A DNA stretch of 64,000 nucleotides from Rotaria socialis. Taxonomy: Eukaryota > Rotifera > Eurotatoria > Philodinida > Philodinidae. Location: the NCBI GenBank assembly GCA_905331475.1, contig CAJNYU010002003.1:35060-99059 (forward strand), given 5' to 3'. Position 1 is the stretch's first letter, and every line of letters begins with the position of its first letter. Positions 13,266-25,829 of this stretch are shown here, piece after piece. Made by a program: the position numbers and the translations under genes. Under the pieces are notes generated by a model. That model saw only the letters and a list, made by a program, of their open reading frames with translations, searched no databases and was not told the origin of the DNA.

Positions 13266-13747
13266 ATTTGGATATGTTTTCTAGTTTTACTCGACATATG
13301 ATGACGACAAAGATTCACACATGCAATTTCATTTCCGAAAAGCACAATAAATATGAATTTCTTATTAAATATTTTAACGAATAGAACGTCAGCTCCGAAA
13401 GCAACAATGAATCACAGCAAGAATTAGGAAAAAAAATCTGCGTAAAATATTGTACTCAAAACTTCAAGCTAACCATTGGTACAGATCGTTCGTCATACCC
13501 CCTACTGTTTTTTCGAATGCACTTATCTTTACTCTCGTAAGAATCGAAATTTGACAATAATTAAATCTGTTACATGACGATGACGATCATTTATTCCAAT
13601 AAAATTTCTTGAGCAAAAAATAAATAAAAAGACTTTAGTTACACATTAGACTTCAACAGAATGAAATGACAATTGTATTCAAGCGGAAAATATTTCGGCG
13701 AATCCCGTACACCATGTTTTTAATTTGTTTTATCAAATAAATGATTA

Positions 13748-13966
13748 TTACTTGTGGATTTTCCGCTGAAAATCTCTTGTTCGATTTCCATGACGTTTGT
13801 GGTCAACACTACGTTTAGTTGTCAAAGACAAGCCACCATTAGTATCATTTACAATTGTAGCTACAGCCGATAGTCTGTTTGTCTTTGGTTTATATGTAGG
13901 TTTTGCATAGAAAGTCGTTGTCAGAATCAGCAAAATAAATATTACGACGAAAGATAAAGTACGCAT
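13748..13966 (-). CDS. Small secreted basic peptide / possible neuropeptide precursor
   Basis: A 72-residue single-exon frame with an ATG. Residues 1-21 form a clean signal peptide (MRTLSFVVIF, then a hydrophobic core ending near FYA). The mature part is short, basic and free of cysteine. It has dibasic KR sites (TTKRS, DHKRH) and an Arg/Lys-rich end, as in a peptide-hormone precursor. I do not recognise the peptides, and there is no C-terminal amidation Gly before KR. AATAAA on the minus strand lies downstream near 13580. It could also be a basic secreted effector or a chance frame, but the signal peptide argues for a real gene. Confidence 0.5.
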   Translation of the reverse strand: MRTLSFVVIFILLILTTTFYAKPTYKPKTNRLSAVATIVNDTNGGLSLTTKRSVDHKRHGNRTRDFQRKIHK

Positions 13967-14403
13967 GCTTTGCTACTTCTCTAAATGATCGAAAATGTAT
14001 AATGAAAAACAAAATCCATTGATATTTAAAAAGAAATATACTACGGTTTAATAAATGAATACAATCTGTTACATACAATCGATATTAAGTGACTACTTTT
14101 CAGATAAGAACAAGTTTTCGAACATTTTCTATGTTCGAAAATGAGGTCACTTTGTTACGTATAAAAATTAATTTGAAAAAAAATAAGGCTGAATCTTATG
14201 ATTATTTTCCTCCAGCCGTTATGATAGATATTTTTCTCTGGAAAATATGAAAAATGAGTTAAAATGATAAATGATTCTTGTTTATCTTTCAAAATGAGCG
14301 ATAGCAATTTGAAAAAATAGTAAAATGTGAATCTCCATGATCGTACGCAATAGTTTAAGACTCTTTTCTTTCTGATCAGATGAACAATTATACTCATTGG
14401 CTT

Positions 14404-15257
14404 CTATTTAATCGGTATAAAAAAGTTATGACAAAAACAATTGTTTTTACGATGTAAATTGTCTAATAAACAGTTTTGGCAAACAATGTGTGATGATGGT
14501 GATGATGATTCACACGTATAATAATATGGTGTCAATTGATGTATACTAGTAATATACTGTTGTTGTTGTTGTTGTTGATGATGATGATATGCCTGAACAC
14601 ATAAATAACATGAACAATAATAATGATCTGATGGTAATCGAATCTTTTCATAGATGTTTGGTGAATGATTATGATAAAATGATTGATCGTCGGACGGTAG
14701 AACTTGTTGATGATTTAGATTGAACATGCTAGCAATTGTTGATAATGGTGACTGATCTGTTGCAGTAGTTAATGGTGTCAAAGAATCGTATGATGATGGG
14801 GCGATCTTAAAAACAAAAATATATTCATGTGAAGGCGAACTAAGAATAATTCTATTCTTACTCGTGAAAATGTTGCCACATCATCGGCGAGATTGGTATG
14901 CTTTGTTTGATGATGATGTTGTCGTAATTTATAATAGAATTGAAAACTATAATATAAACAGTTGATGATGAGGGGAAGAAAGTACAAAGACAAATCATTG
15001 CTTTCTTACATAACACTGAGTAGACAAATAGAAATTAAAACAATACACATAGTCAAAGTAATAAAAAATGACTTCGTATATTGCCGATGATTTGCTAATG
15101 TAAACGATGAATTATCGAGAATAAGTTCTGGCAGCATGGGTGGTTGTGGTGGTGGAATAAGTCCATAACATTGTGACTGTTGACGACACATTTCATATTG
15201 TTGAATTAGATTAAATAATAGAAGAGATTTTCGATCTGATGACGCAGACTGATTCAT
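14404..15257 (-). CDS. Single-pass membrane protein with polyGln and Cys-rich tail, unknown
   Basis: Three exons (15257-15010, 14946-14862, 14805-14404) join in frame with introns of 63 and 56 bp, giving 244 residues. The start ATG is followed by about 60 polar residues, including a PPPQPP stretch. A strong membrane helix follows at about 64-84 (SFFITLTMCIVLISICLL) with no signal peptide before it, then KLRQHHHQTKH. The far side holds a His-His-His plus Gln7 run and Cys pairs (CSCYLC, CQNC, CFC) that could bind metal. I do not recognise the family. Topology is probably type II or type III and cannot be fixed from the sequence. Homologues in other rotifers would be the best test. Confidence 0.65.
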
Positions 15258-16991
15258 TTTTTCATATCTAGAGTAAAGAAGGAAAGGAAACTAACATTTC
15301 TGTATTCTTCCTTGCACATATGTGACATCGAGTTCAAGAATTATCATTTTGCTCGGCACAAGAGAGAAAGAATCAAAAGAAAACGACGACTCATTTTATT
15401 GATTTCTTTTCTTTCTTATGATGTACAATGCAAGATGATGATGATGATGATAAGTGTTGACAGACGCAATGCTTATGTATGTCGGAGACAGCAATGCAAA
15501 TACAAAGCACTTTTTTTCTTGAATTCGTCTGTTGTTAAATATGTTCACTTCAATGCAAACTACAAGATCATTATACTTGTACAGACATTTAAAACAAAAT
15601 CTTGAAGAACAATCAAGATATTTTCAAGAAACTTTATCTTACGATAAGAAGATTGAAATTATAAATCAATTATAACTTGCTAAAGTGTAAATTGTCAAAT
15701 AAAAAAATTAATAGTTTTGTTCATTAGAAAATAATGGTACACGAAGATTCAATGTTCAGACTGTTGATATCGATTTATTCTTCTTGTATTAAAGTTTTTT
15801 GTCTTTAAACATAAAAGCTCTTCTTATACTCAAAAAAAAAATGACGCTAAACAAGCAGCATTAGATAGTGTTAAAAGAAACGTGCTTCTAATATGATCTA
15901 TTTTTGAATAGGAGCTCATTCAACAAGAATAGAAATAAAAAATATCGTAGGACATTCTAATGAAAATGTATCGAATATTTCCTCTTCTTTTGTGATTGTT
16001 AAACAATCATTCGTCTTCTTATGATGAAATAGCGGCATTTCAATATATATATATGTTCATGTTCGTTCACTTAACGAGAGATCATTTATTACCTTGGCAG
16101 ATTGTATAATTTTGTTTTCTTCTTTTATCTTCATTTCATATATTAAACGAATATTTAATGAGTTTTCTCGTAAGAAGGGAGGGAAGCAGTCAATAGCAAG
16201 TGTCGATTTTCTTAATGCAATATCAATCATGTTCATCCCATTGAGAACTGACCTTTTTCGTTTTTTCTTACCTAGATTATATTGTTTTTATCAGAATGTA
16301 TGATCAAAAAATGTCGTTTTTTTTCTTATTTCTATACGATGAATTTGTACTGTGTGTATAAAACAAGAACTCAAGTGATGATCAATATCTTATACACTAA
16401 TGCAACGCTATTGATAAGAATTGTTTGTCGAACTTTGACACCTATTTAAGCAGAGAAAATATTGTGAAGAGACTGTCTCACTTTAACTGATTAAAAATTC
16501 TGATAATATGCCTACTCTAGTTTTCGTGTGGATTCCATGAAATAGATGATTTAACTTACTCGTCTTTATGATTGCATGTGAATGAGAAAAATAATTATCT
16601 AATACAAACGAATGATTCTTCTTGTTACTAATATATGTACGTATGAGTAGAGTTGTAGTCTTCTTTCGATTACGTATGACACAGTATTAGATAACCAATA
16701 TATATATATATATATATGTGAACATCGCTTTTGATTAATGATGGAGGTCAGTAGAATTCTATTGTCCAGTGAATGTCTCACGAGACGATTGCTGTGAAAG
16801 AGAGTTCATGCAGAGAATATCGATGATTTCCGTGTTGTTAATCAAAATTGAAAGAGGAGAAAGAAGGAAGTGTACTTTGAACAATAGTAAGTAATAACTA
16901 CGGATTATTAAAGTTTGCTTGTATGAAGTTGATGGACAATGGAGCAATAGGAAGATAATGAAAGGTGAAGATTTTTTTCTCACAAGCTGAT
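15258..16991. other. Intergenic, no supported gene; (TA)n run
   Basis: AT-rich sequence between two minus-strand loci. A (TA)n run lies at about 16698-16717. No frame over 100 codons looks coding. Confidence 0.5.
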
Positions 16992-17265
16992 TTAATCTTG
17001 TCCCTGCAGGACAACATACACTTCCGCTGTGCCTAATTGAATTGAAATTGAAAAAAAAGGAATAATACCTTTGACTGAGACTGTACAAGCATCTGTGAAT
17101 TGTAAACTGTCTCGTTGAGAGTATGCTTGTAAATCTTTGCATCGACTATTTACACCCGAGAAGATATTGCCTATACTATTGCATGCATCTAAATGAAATG
17201 ATCTCAGTGACATTGGCACCAAGCTAAATAATGATGATTATGACAAGGAAAGCGGTGTACTTACA
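16992..17265 (-). CDS. Possible small secreted Cys-containing protein, incomplete model
   Basis: The 17223-16992 minus-strand frame begins at an acceptor (ttatttag) and reads through four cysteines spaced like a small secreted domain (DACNS, SRCKD, TDACT) to a TAA. A short hydrophobic stretch upstream (ending 17265, with a consensus gtaagt donor) joins in phase across a 41-bp gap and could be the end of a signal peptide. No start ATG could be fixed. A 36-bp GT-AG segment inside (17068-17033) is a multiple of three, so it may or may not be spliced. Function unknown; it may be a pseudogene. Confidence 0.3.
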
Positions 17266-17268
17266 GAT

Positions 17269-20200
17269 ATAGAGCACGAACAGCTAATACGATTATTGCT
17301 AATCAATTTTTTTCAACTTACGAAATTGTTTAATGTTGTGTAGATTGAACGGATAATCATCAAACATTGAATGAACGTGTTAACAATCGTGATGGCAACA
17401 CATTTTTAGAAAAAGAATACAATGAACGTTTTCATTATGTAAAAGCTAATCAATTTTCTTTAACATCAAATGACGAAAAGATCAAACATTAAAAACAACG
17501 TTAGATCTGATAAAAAAAAAAACATTGATAAAATCTCTTTAAACAAGGCAGCAAGTGCAAAAGTGCAGGATTTTCGTATTGCTACGTCTTCATTCTGGAT
17601 ATATGTTCAGTTAATTATAGAAAAAGAAACGGTTAGTGCGCTCTCTCGGGAAGTGAACATGTGAAACACCATGTAGGTGCCGTTGCTAATCTTAGAGAAT
17701 TCGCTGGATACGTAAGACGAAAGAATTTTATATCTAATAACGAGACGTTATGGACATAAACTCTTTGATCGTATATCAGCAGCGTCTTGCACAGCCTATC
17801 GAGAGAATATAGGTATAATAAGATAATCATTGTAAATAACTTGACCGTATTCATGATTATTGAGGCAATTAGTATCGAAGACAAGAATAATTTGTATCAT
17901 TGTAACAGACTACATTCTTTATACGGGGGTAATTAATTATGAGTCACTGTGGAATTTATCTAAATTCCATGAAAAACTAAAAAGATCATGATGATCTATG
18001 TCCAACACATCCAAATTGCTTATTAGCATAATAACATTAGAATATTGAATTCAATCTTGATTTTAAAGTTCGAGACTTCTACCTTCATAGGACTTTTTTT
18101 AGACCAGAATTTGCTATGCATCAATTCAAAACAATATTCATAGTTAGGATGCAGCCTAAAATGTCAATATTGATCAATCATGATGAATTCTTTTACAGAA
18201 AACTTAATTTTATTGCCTACATAATAGAACCATAAGACCTTTAAATAGATACATTGTTACACTGCATACGGCTAAAACATTAAATATCATGCAAATTACA
18301 TGTTTAACATGTTTTTTGTTCTTCAATAATATTCCCAAAAGACAATAAACTATCGATCTAGAAACATGAAATAGATCTTTATTTATTAGCAAGTCCATAT
18401 GTTGCAATGATAATACTAGAAGTCTAGATTGACTAATCTCTGTAACTATGCGACTTTCCAGCTGTATAAAACACGTGGGTATACACCATTTTATTTCTGT
18501 ACCAAGTCGTTTAGTTTTCTGACATGGTTAAACACATCGATCATCTGTTGCCAATAGGAAACAATATCATGTTTATTAGATAAAAAGGAAACAGACGTTG
18601 TTTTTAAATACTAAAAAAAGTTACCAATGTAACAATATAATAAAAACGATGATTATAACTATCACCAGTTATCGATTGATAATGTAATCTGATATTGTTA
18701 CTCTAGAATATCTAATTCATATTTTTTCAAGAGAATAGATTAATGCAAACTATCTCATAATTTAACGAGAAAAAAAAATAATTTGTTTGATTGCTAGCAG
18801 TGAACAAAACGAAAACTAAACAGATGACACTTCAAGATAAACTTTCGCCTTGATAAATAATAACCTATAAAGTTGGTTCGATGAAGTTTTTTTCCTACGA
18901 AAGAATGATTAATTAAGAATAATTGACATTGTGTATTACTCAATAAAAGAGTACTGCAATAGTTATAATATAATTTTTTTTCTCTTGGAAAATCCTTGCT
19001 TAAGGGTTGGCTTTTGCATAACAAATTTGTTCTATTTTTCTAAATAGGTTGTTTCAAAAGAAAATATAATTAATTCAAAGGAACAATTCTATGTCTTTAT
19101 TAATTTTGCTAAGCTCTAATTAAATTAACAGCTTTCCGTTTCATCGTTTTATTATCATTGAGAAGAAAATAAAGAAAGTAGTAAGTCGTCATAATTCTTC
19201 TGAGAATACAAAGTCGATGATTCTTTTTTCTTCTTTTGTCTTTGGATATGTCACTTTTATAAATGATTCAGAAGATTTTGTTCCAAAAAGAGGAAAACCA
19301 ATAGACAAATGTCAGATGAGGATCTAAACATAGATTCATATGGTTGTTTCAGTGAAAAATTATAGGAGATAATAGACTAAATTGGTATGTATCTATCATT
19401 TATCTTATAAACAAAAGGACGTTTTTCCTGCACCTGCTCAAGCGCTGTTAATATTTATACAGGAGGACCTTGACGATCTTTCACGTCTCGACAATCCCCA
19501 TCGTACATCTATCATCATTCATTTTTCTTCTTTTCTACACATAGGATTAATTCTTCTCGCATAACAAGAAAAAGACGACGAAACACCTTCATATATAACA
19601 GAATACGTGGGTAAGTGAACTTGTATTTCAACAATCGAGTTAGTTGGGTAAGATTACCTGTTTTTTAATAAAAAGAGAGAACTAAAAAGGAGAAAAAGAA
19701 TAATCAAGGTCATTGTCATCTTCTTCTCGCCATTCATCAGTTTGCTTTGAGTAAGAATGAGACTGTCAGCATCTGCTTCTGATCCAATGCATCTAGAAAC
19801 CCATCCGTGAAAAGAACAAGAGAAAAGAGGGATAATCATTACTTATCATGCTCGTTCGACTTTCAGCCGACATGTGCCAAGGTAATTGATGCTACTACTA
19901 TTAACAAAATGGGTAATAGTTAAATGTCAAGATCCCTTCATTTTATCTAATAACTCTCATTTTTCTTTTCCTATTTATTATCTGATTGTAAGAACAGAGA
20001 ACAAAGACTTGCAAGACTTTTGTTGAGTTCACTAGTAGACATAACTTGTTTTACTTTCATTGACTTCGATCAATGAAGGTCTGTTATAGGTGAAAATACA
20101 ATTTTGACATTTTTGAACAAGAAAATATCTAAAACTAATTTTAATTAACTGATAGACTCGCGAAAAATTATCTGATATCTTATCATTTTAGATACTATCA

Positions 20201-21905
20201 TCTGTTGTTGAGTGTCATGCAATGTTCATCATGTTATCAAAATTTTTTTTATAATATCGAAATTCTGGAGTAGCAACACAATGCATACTAGTCAATATTG
20301 AATCGATGTTAAGAATGATGTATGGCGCCATTAACTTTTAAAAAACTAGTTATATTCTTCTGGACATTTTTTATGATGGTTCTCAACGTCAATACTCATC
20401 GAACGTTGACTGTTTACTGGAATCAGTCATTCTTTAAGTAAGTTCAAATATCAATAATACGCAACGAGAAATTTCTTGGGTAGATTCCGTAACAATTGAC
20501 TCGTGAATTTAGTCGATCAGTTTTCAGATAGAAAAACTATCAACGTTTGATGCAAGAAAACAAAGAGAACAATCAATATTGTTAGACAGACGTGGTTTGT
20601 TACCTCATCAAACATCATACAGTCGTGATCAAAGTGACCTTTCGTATTTATTCATACATAGAATGAAAAGATGTATTTTGTAGATTACATAAAAGTTAAC
20701 GTATAACCCATACATATAAATGATTACTCATTAGCAAACACGTGCCATTCAGTCTCGATGATGTGTCTTGTTTTTCATTGCTTAAAGATCAATGTAATCA
20801 AATCTTGAACAAACATGTGAACATAAAGAAATAACTAGAACTAGTCTATTGAGTTCTTTCATTCTCTTCGCTTAATGTTCATTCCGACAGTCATATAAAT
20901 AAGAATGCTACACCTTATAACATTCCAATTAAATCAAGATCATTTTACTGTCTATGTAGCCTGAGGATAAATGACCGAATTTCTGTTCTTCTAATGAGCC
21001 TCTTGCGTGATTTTTCAATCTTTCGTTGCATATACACTTGTACATTCAGTGAGTAGCTATTCGTATCATCACATTGTTAACGGTGTTCGTTCGTTCTCTT
21101 ACACTATTAATCCATTATTTTAGTTTTTTGAAACTTGAAATTTGTCTATCGAAATAAACATTCTATTGGCTATATAAACATTCACAAAGCAAAAATTCGC
21201 GTCTATGAACATTTACCATATAGTGAAATACTGGAAAAGAAAAATTATTCATAAAGCCTTTTTTCTTTTTACAATCAGTCTATTCACTAATCCCCCCTAC
21301 TTCACTTGTATCTTTACATAGGTGTATATTTATATATATATAATATGTTCTACATAAGTTCTCAACTGTTCACATAAGTGATACATGCATAGATTTGTAT
21401 ACCTTTGATCATTCATCATCCATCTAGTCTATATATGATTAATATGCTCTTACCGCTTCATTCATAAGCATACTAAAAAATTACGTGCATCAATGAACAG
21501 AATATCATAAGGCGTCTGGTCGATGGCGATGATCATGTAAATAAAATTTAGAAAAGAAAACATCGAAATTTGAATGAACTAAACTCGAGCAAAAATTGTG
21601 CTTATTTGCATGATAATTAGCTATCGAATAAGTGATATGATGCATCAATAGACACACGAATTGAACAAGTGTATAAATGATTCCTTGTACATTACCATTA
21701 GTTAAACGGCCTCTTTGCTTTCGCTTTTTAGTTTGTTTTACTTGCTCGTCTTTTGTGATTGTCGACCGCGAAAAAGAGAGACGAAAGAAAGGATAATTGG
21801 ATCGTTTCTTTTTTTTTCTCGCATTTGAGAGAAGAGAAGAGAGAGAGAGAGAGAACGGTCAGTTGAGTAGAGTGTATATTCAGTAGATGCAGCGACACAT
21901 AGACT
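17269..21905. other. Gene-poor stretch of about 4.6 kb
   Basis: No gene is supported. A 45-codon open run on the plus strand (about 17354-17491) has good codon use and ends NDEKIKH-stop. It has no start and a TGA just upstream, so it is read as a possible exon remnant. The rest is AT-rich. A (GA)n run lies near 21839-21862, just before the ephrin gene. Confidence 0.45.
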
Positions 21906-24080
21906 ATGTTCATCAAAGATTTGTTTGTGATATCAATTCTTTTACTCATCGTTATCGTTCGACATCAAATTCATTCATTGATTTTACAGCCACTCTATTG
22001 GAATCAAACAACGTTCAGGTACTTAAAAGCATCCTTTTACTGCAATACTAAATCGATAAGACGTGTTCCGTTTGATCAATTTATCAGATAGAACAGAGAA
22101 GTCGTGTGTATATAATAATTCATAGAAATGCTTGTAAGTTGTTATTTCATTGATTGAGTTCTTTTTCTTTATCAAACATCTGTCTATCTTCGTGATATCG
22201 CTGATGAATCAAATGAGCTTGACTAATAAGAATTTTGATGATGGAAAGGAGAACGTAATCGATTTTTCGTTCAAGGATATTTCTTAAACACAAAAAGTAG
22301 AATATTAATATCGATTGTTTATTCCTCTAGAGAGATGAGAAATATTATTTGTTTTTCTACGAGATATTTCTTCTAATATAAATGATATCATCGTTTGATA
22401 TTTTCTCGAAGAAATTTAATTCTTCGGAAAAGAAAAACGACTGCATCCGGACAGCATAGGAAATTGATTGCATCATTGTAAGCAAAATCGGATATCTTCT
22501 ACCCTATGGTTGATTTGACAATATGAATATTTGTGATGGGAAAATTTGTCGATTGTTTCCTTATTCTTAACCAAGTGTTTTTATCTACCCTAAAAGTACT
22601 AATCTTTTTGCGAATGTTCACAACTTCGGGCAATCGTAGCGGGTGCAGTTCTTTCTCTTTAATGTGTTTGTATCCTTCTATAAACAGAGGCCTTACGGCA
22701 TCTGGGCCGTTATGGGATGATTGAATGACCTTGTCGATAGTATTCATTTTAATTAGATTTCTCGGTCAAAAATTTTCAAGTATCAAAAAGAACACTTGAA
22801 AATAGAAAGGAAATAGAAATCAAACGAATCTTAATTTTTTTCTTCTTCATTATAAAGGCCATATCAAGATGATTCGTTGATTTTTGAAGTACGTTTGGGT
22901 GATGTTATGGATTTAATATGTCCATTCTATGATGAACAACAATCATATCTGACAAATGAACTCGAACAATATGATATCTATCGTGTATGTTGGCTTTTGT
23001 TTTTGATTATAGTATTTTACCGTTTCATTTATTAATTCATAGGTAACTAAACGTGAATATGATACGTGTAGTATAGATCATTTAAATATTGAATCAACAA
23101 CACGTCTTATAATAACATGTAACCATCCTTATGATGTGATGAAATATACATTGAATTTTCGTTCTTATTTACCTATACCAAATGGATTAGAATTTCACCC
23201 GAATCGAACTTATTATTTTGTTTCAACATCATTAACACATCGCCAATGTAATAAATTAAAAATAATTGTGCATGATTATAGTAAGTATATAGTATTTTAA
23301 TTATATTGCATTGCTGAATGCAATAGAATTGATACCTTATGTTTGAGTGAGATGAAGTTTTCTAATAACCTTTATCTATATCAAAAGAAAGATAACAAGC
23401 TTGCTTTTATTTTTAACGAAGCTCAGTTAATGAACTAGATTTTCAATCGGATAGGCTGTGAGTTGTTCTTTTTATATTCATGCGTTTTCCTTTTTTCACC
23501 CCGATAGTCATGTAGATCATAATTCTTCACTGAACTAAGATATTCGTCATTCTAACTGTCTAGTCATATTATTGATCAGATATTTAGAAAGAAAAAGAAT
23601 AATATTTCTTTTTTTTAGATCGAGCTTCATCGTCACTAAGTACAGTATCCTATCTTAATGATCAAGATCGAAAAACTCGTTTATTTTCACATTATTCTCA
23701 CTATCAACACGGTTTATCGTCTGTAGGCAAAAATGTTGACTCAAATGATAACAATCATCATCGTTTACTTCCACATATAATTAAAGCACAACGTCACAGT
23801 GATCCATATTCAATAAACTGGATTACACAAGGACCACATATAGTTAGAGATTTTGGTATGTAGTCTTCTTCCATGTATATATATATATAGATATCGATAT
23901 CGATAACTCCTAATTGATTCATTGTTATTCTACACATTTATAGATAAATCTTATCTAACAACAAATGTGATCGACACAAGCGTTAAATCATCCAATATGT
24001 TCAATCTTGTATTGAACTCGTCCTCATCGAAATTATCTATATCGTGTACTATTCTACTCCTTCTACTTTCATTAAAATAA
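21906..24080 (+). CDS. Ephrin, probably GPI-anchored
   Basis: Exons 21906-22018, 22858-22984, 23043-23280, 23619-23855 and 23944-24080 join in frame to 283 residues. Residues 1-26 are a signal peptide. The ephrin receptor-binding domain follows: LYWNQTTFR near its start, LGDVMDLICPFYD, then the remaining family cysteines in DTCSID, IITCNH and HRQCNK, and the NRTYYFVSTS strand before the last of these. Ephrins bind Eph receptor tyrosine kinases on neighbouring cells and guide contact repulsion. The stretch after the domain is Ser/His-rich and ends in a hydrophobic tail (CTILLLLLSLK) with no cytoplasmic domain. That fits a GPI signal (A-type) rather than a transmembrane B-type. Polyadenylation signal AATAAA lies near 24217. 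Confidence 0.85.
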
Positions 24081-24449
24081 TATGGATATTTTTTATCTTG
24101 ATACCGGTGGTCTACGAATTGTTTTTTACTATCGAAATGCTAATTATGTTTTTACTTTTACTTTTTTTGGTTTACTTTTCTTTTTGAAGGTCATCTCATC
24201 TTCAATACATCCAGAAAATAAAATGAAATTATAATATATTATATTACAGTGTAGACTATATTTGTAAAGAACTATTTATTGATTCAACTCAATTATTTTC
24301 ATTTGAATTAAAATATTGAAATTCATGAGTTTTCAGTTTGCATGAATCTATTATTTATATAAAATGTATGATAGATCTGAGGAGATTTTTGCTGAAAAAC
24401 AATTTACTAAAACTAATAGATTCTAATGTGTTGCCGTATCTAGTCACTT

Positions 24450-25316
24450 ATGTTTACCGACAGTAGCAGCAGCAGCAGCAGCAGTGTCCACGTGTTTGAT
24501 AACCATTTTATTCTTATCATGTTTCATCATCTATTCATGACGCTCTCTATCATCATTATTAATTTACGATATTCCTTGGGATATCATTGGATCGAATATA
24601 CACCTCACCTGAATTTGCCTGTGATTTCGAGGATGGCACGATGTGTGTGGTATGAATTTACCTACAGCTCCAGTCATGTTTATGGTAGCTACTGGATAGA
24701 CAGTAGTAGATAAACACCGCGGTCCATCATCTCATCATACATTGAATACACCAACAGGTCATTTCCTTTACTGGTATCGTTCCGGTCAGATTATTCGCGT
24801 CCGTGTAGATGGTATAGTCAATACAACTGCTTTTCCTCTTCAACTGAATATGTGTCTGAAATTTGCGTATTATATCAATTCAATTAGTACGCCAGAGAAA
24901 CTCACAGCTCTCGGTGTAGCTCTTACCGGCTGCTCCGAAGGTCTTATTTGGTCAGTGAAGAAAACTGATAGCAACGGTTGACAAACTGTTAACAATATGC
25001 TGCCCAATAATTCATGTTCTGTCATGCTCAGTTTCTTCGTGTCTTCAAATGCTACCGAAGGTGTGAGTGTAAGTTTTGATGATATTCTACTAGATTTCTG
25101 CGAAAGTACAACAGCAGCTTCGTCATCTACACTGGCAACAACTTCAGCAACCGTAGTAACACCAACTTCTTCATCTACAGTGACGCCAACTGCAACAACC
25201 GTAGTGACAACAACTGGTTTAGGTACAATATTAGGTTGTTCTCATTTTCTGTTATTTATTTTTACTTGCATTTCGTTCATGATCAACACGCTACTAAAAT
25301 CAAGGTCGAGTCAATA
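24450..25316 (+). pseudogene. Broken MAM-domain surface protein gene
   Basis: A hydrophobic leader (from about 24519) is followed in another frame by CDFEDGTMC (24620-24646), the usual start of a MAM domain. It breaks at TGA 24653. A third frame carries the rest: NLPTAPV, a TAG at 24697, RGPSSHHT, GHFLYW, LNMCLKFAYY, a TGA at 24979 where the family usually has Trp (GWQ), then SFDDILLDFC, a Thr/Ser-rich stalk and a hydrophobic C-terminus. Spacing between conserved blocks fits an uninterrupted MAM domain, so these are lesions rather than introns. MAM domains occur in adhesion receptors and ectoenzymes. A (AGC)n run lies upstream at 24461-24484. Confidence 0.7.
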
Positions 25317-25829
25317 AATTTTTGAATTTTTTCTTTTGAAGAAAAGTAAAATATTCGATAACCTCATCCATTGATGACAAAATACAAAATTCTCGTGAAA
25401 GTTTATTCATTATAAACAAGCTTTACGGAGTTTTTCTGCTGATAAGATCAAAGTCTGTTAATAGTTAACAGTTAAAAGCATAATAGTCACATACAATGGT
25501 AAAACTTCAGTAGAATTCGAATTTAAAAGGTAACGACAAAGAAAATAATTTATCTCATTCGTTCTTTGTTTTTTTCTTATAAAGACTATTTTTCTTTAGC
25601 ATGGTGTGACAATCAACAATGCTATGGGCAGATCAAGAGAGTACAAATTTTAATAATTAGTTTTTTATATTAAAGATAGTTTTACAATTTTACATCATTA
25701 AAAAACTAATGTATTAAATATTTCTCATAGTCAGCTTGGATGAATAATAGTACGATAAATAGAGAGATAATTTTCTTATCTCGCCTTTATGTCTAACAAA
25801 AATTGTTTGTAATCATATAAACAACTAAC
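25317..25829. other. Intergenic
   Basis: AT-rich; nothing recognised apart from the presumed promoter of the dioxygenase gene. Confidence 0.5.

Noticed and set aside
15312-15605. 97-codon plus-strand frame
   Set aside because: Lys/Arg- and Met-rich low-complexity reading with no domain, signal peptide or splice support.
24697-24699. Stop codons in the MAM gene as introns or recoding
   Set aside because: The distance between conserved MAM blocks is right without any intron, and three different lesions make recoding unlikely.
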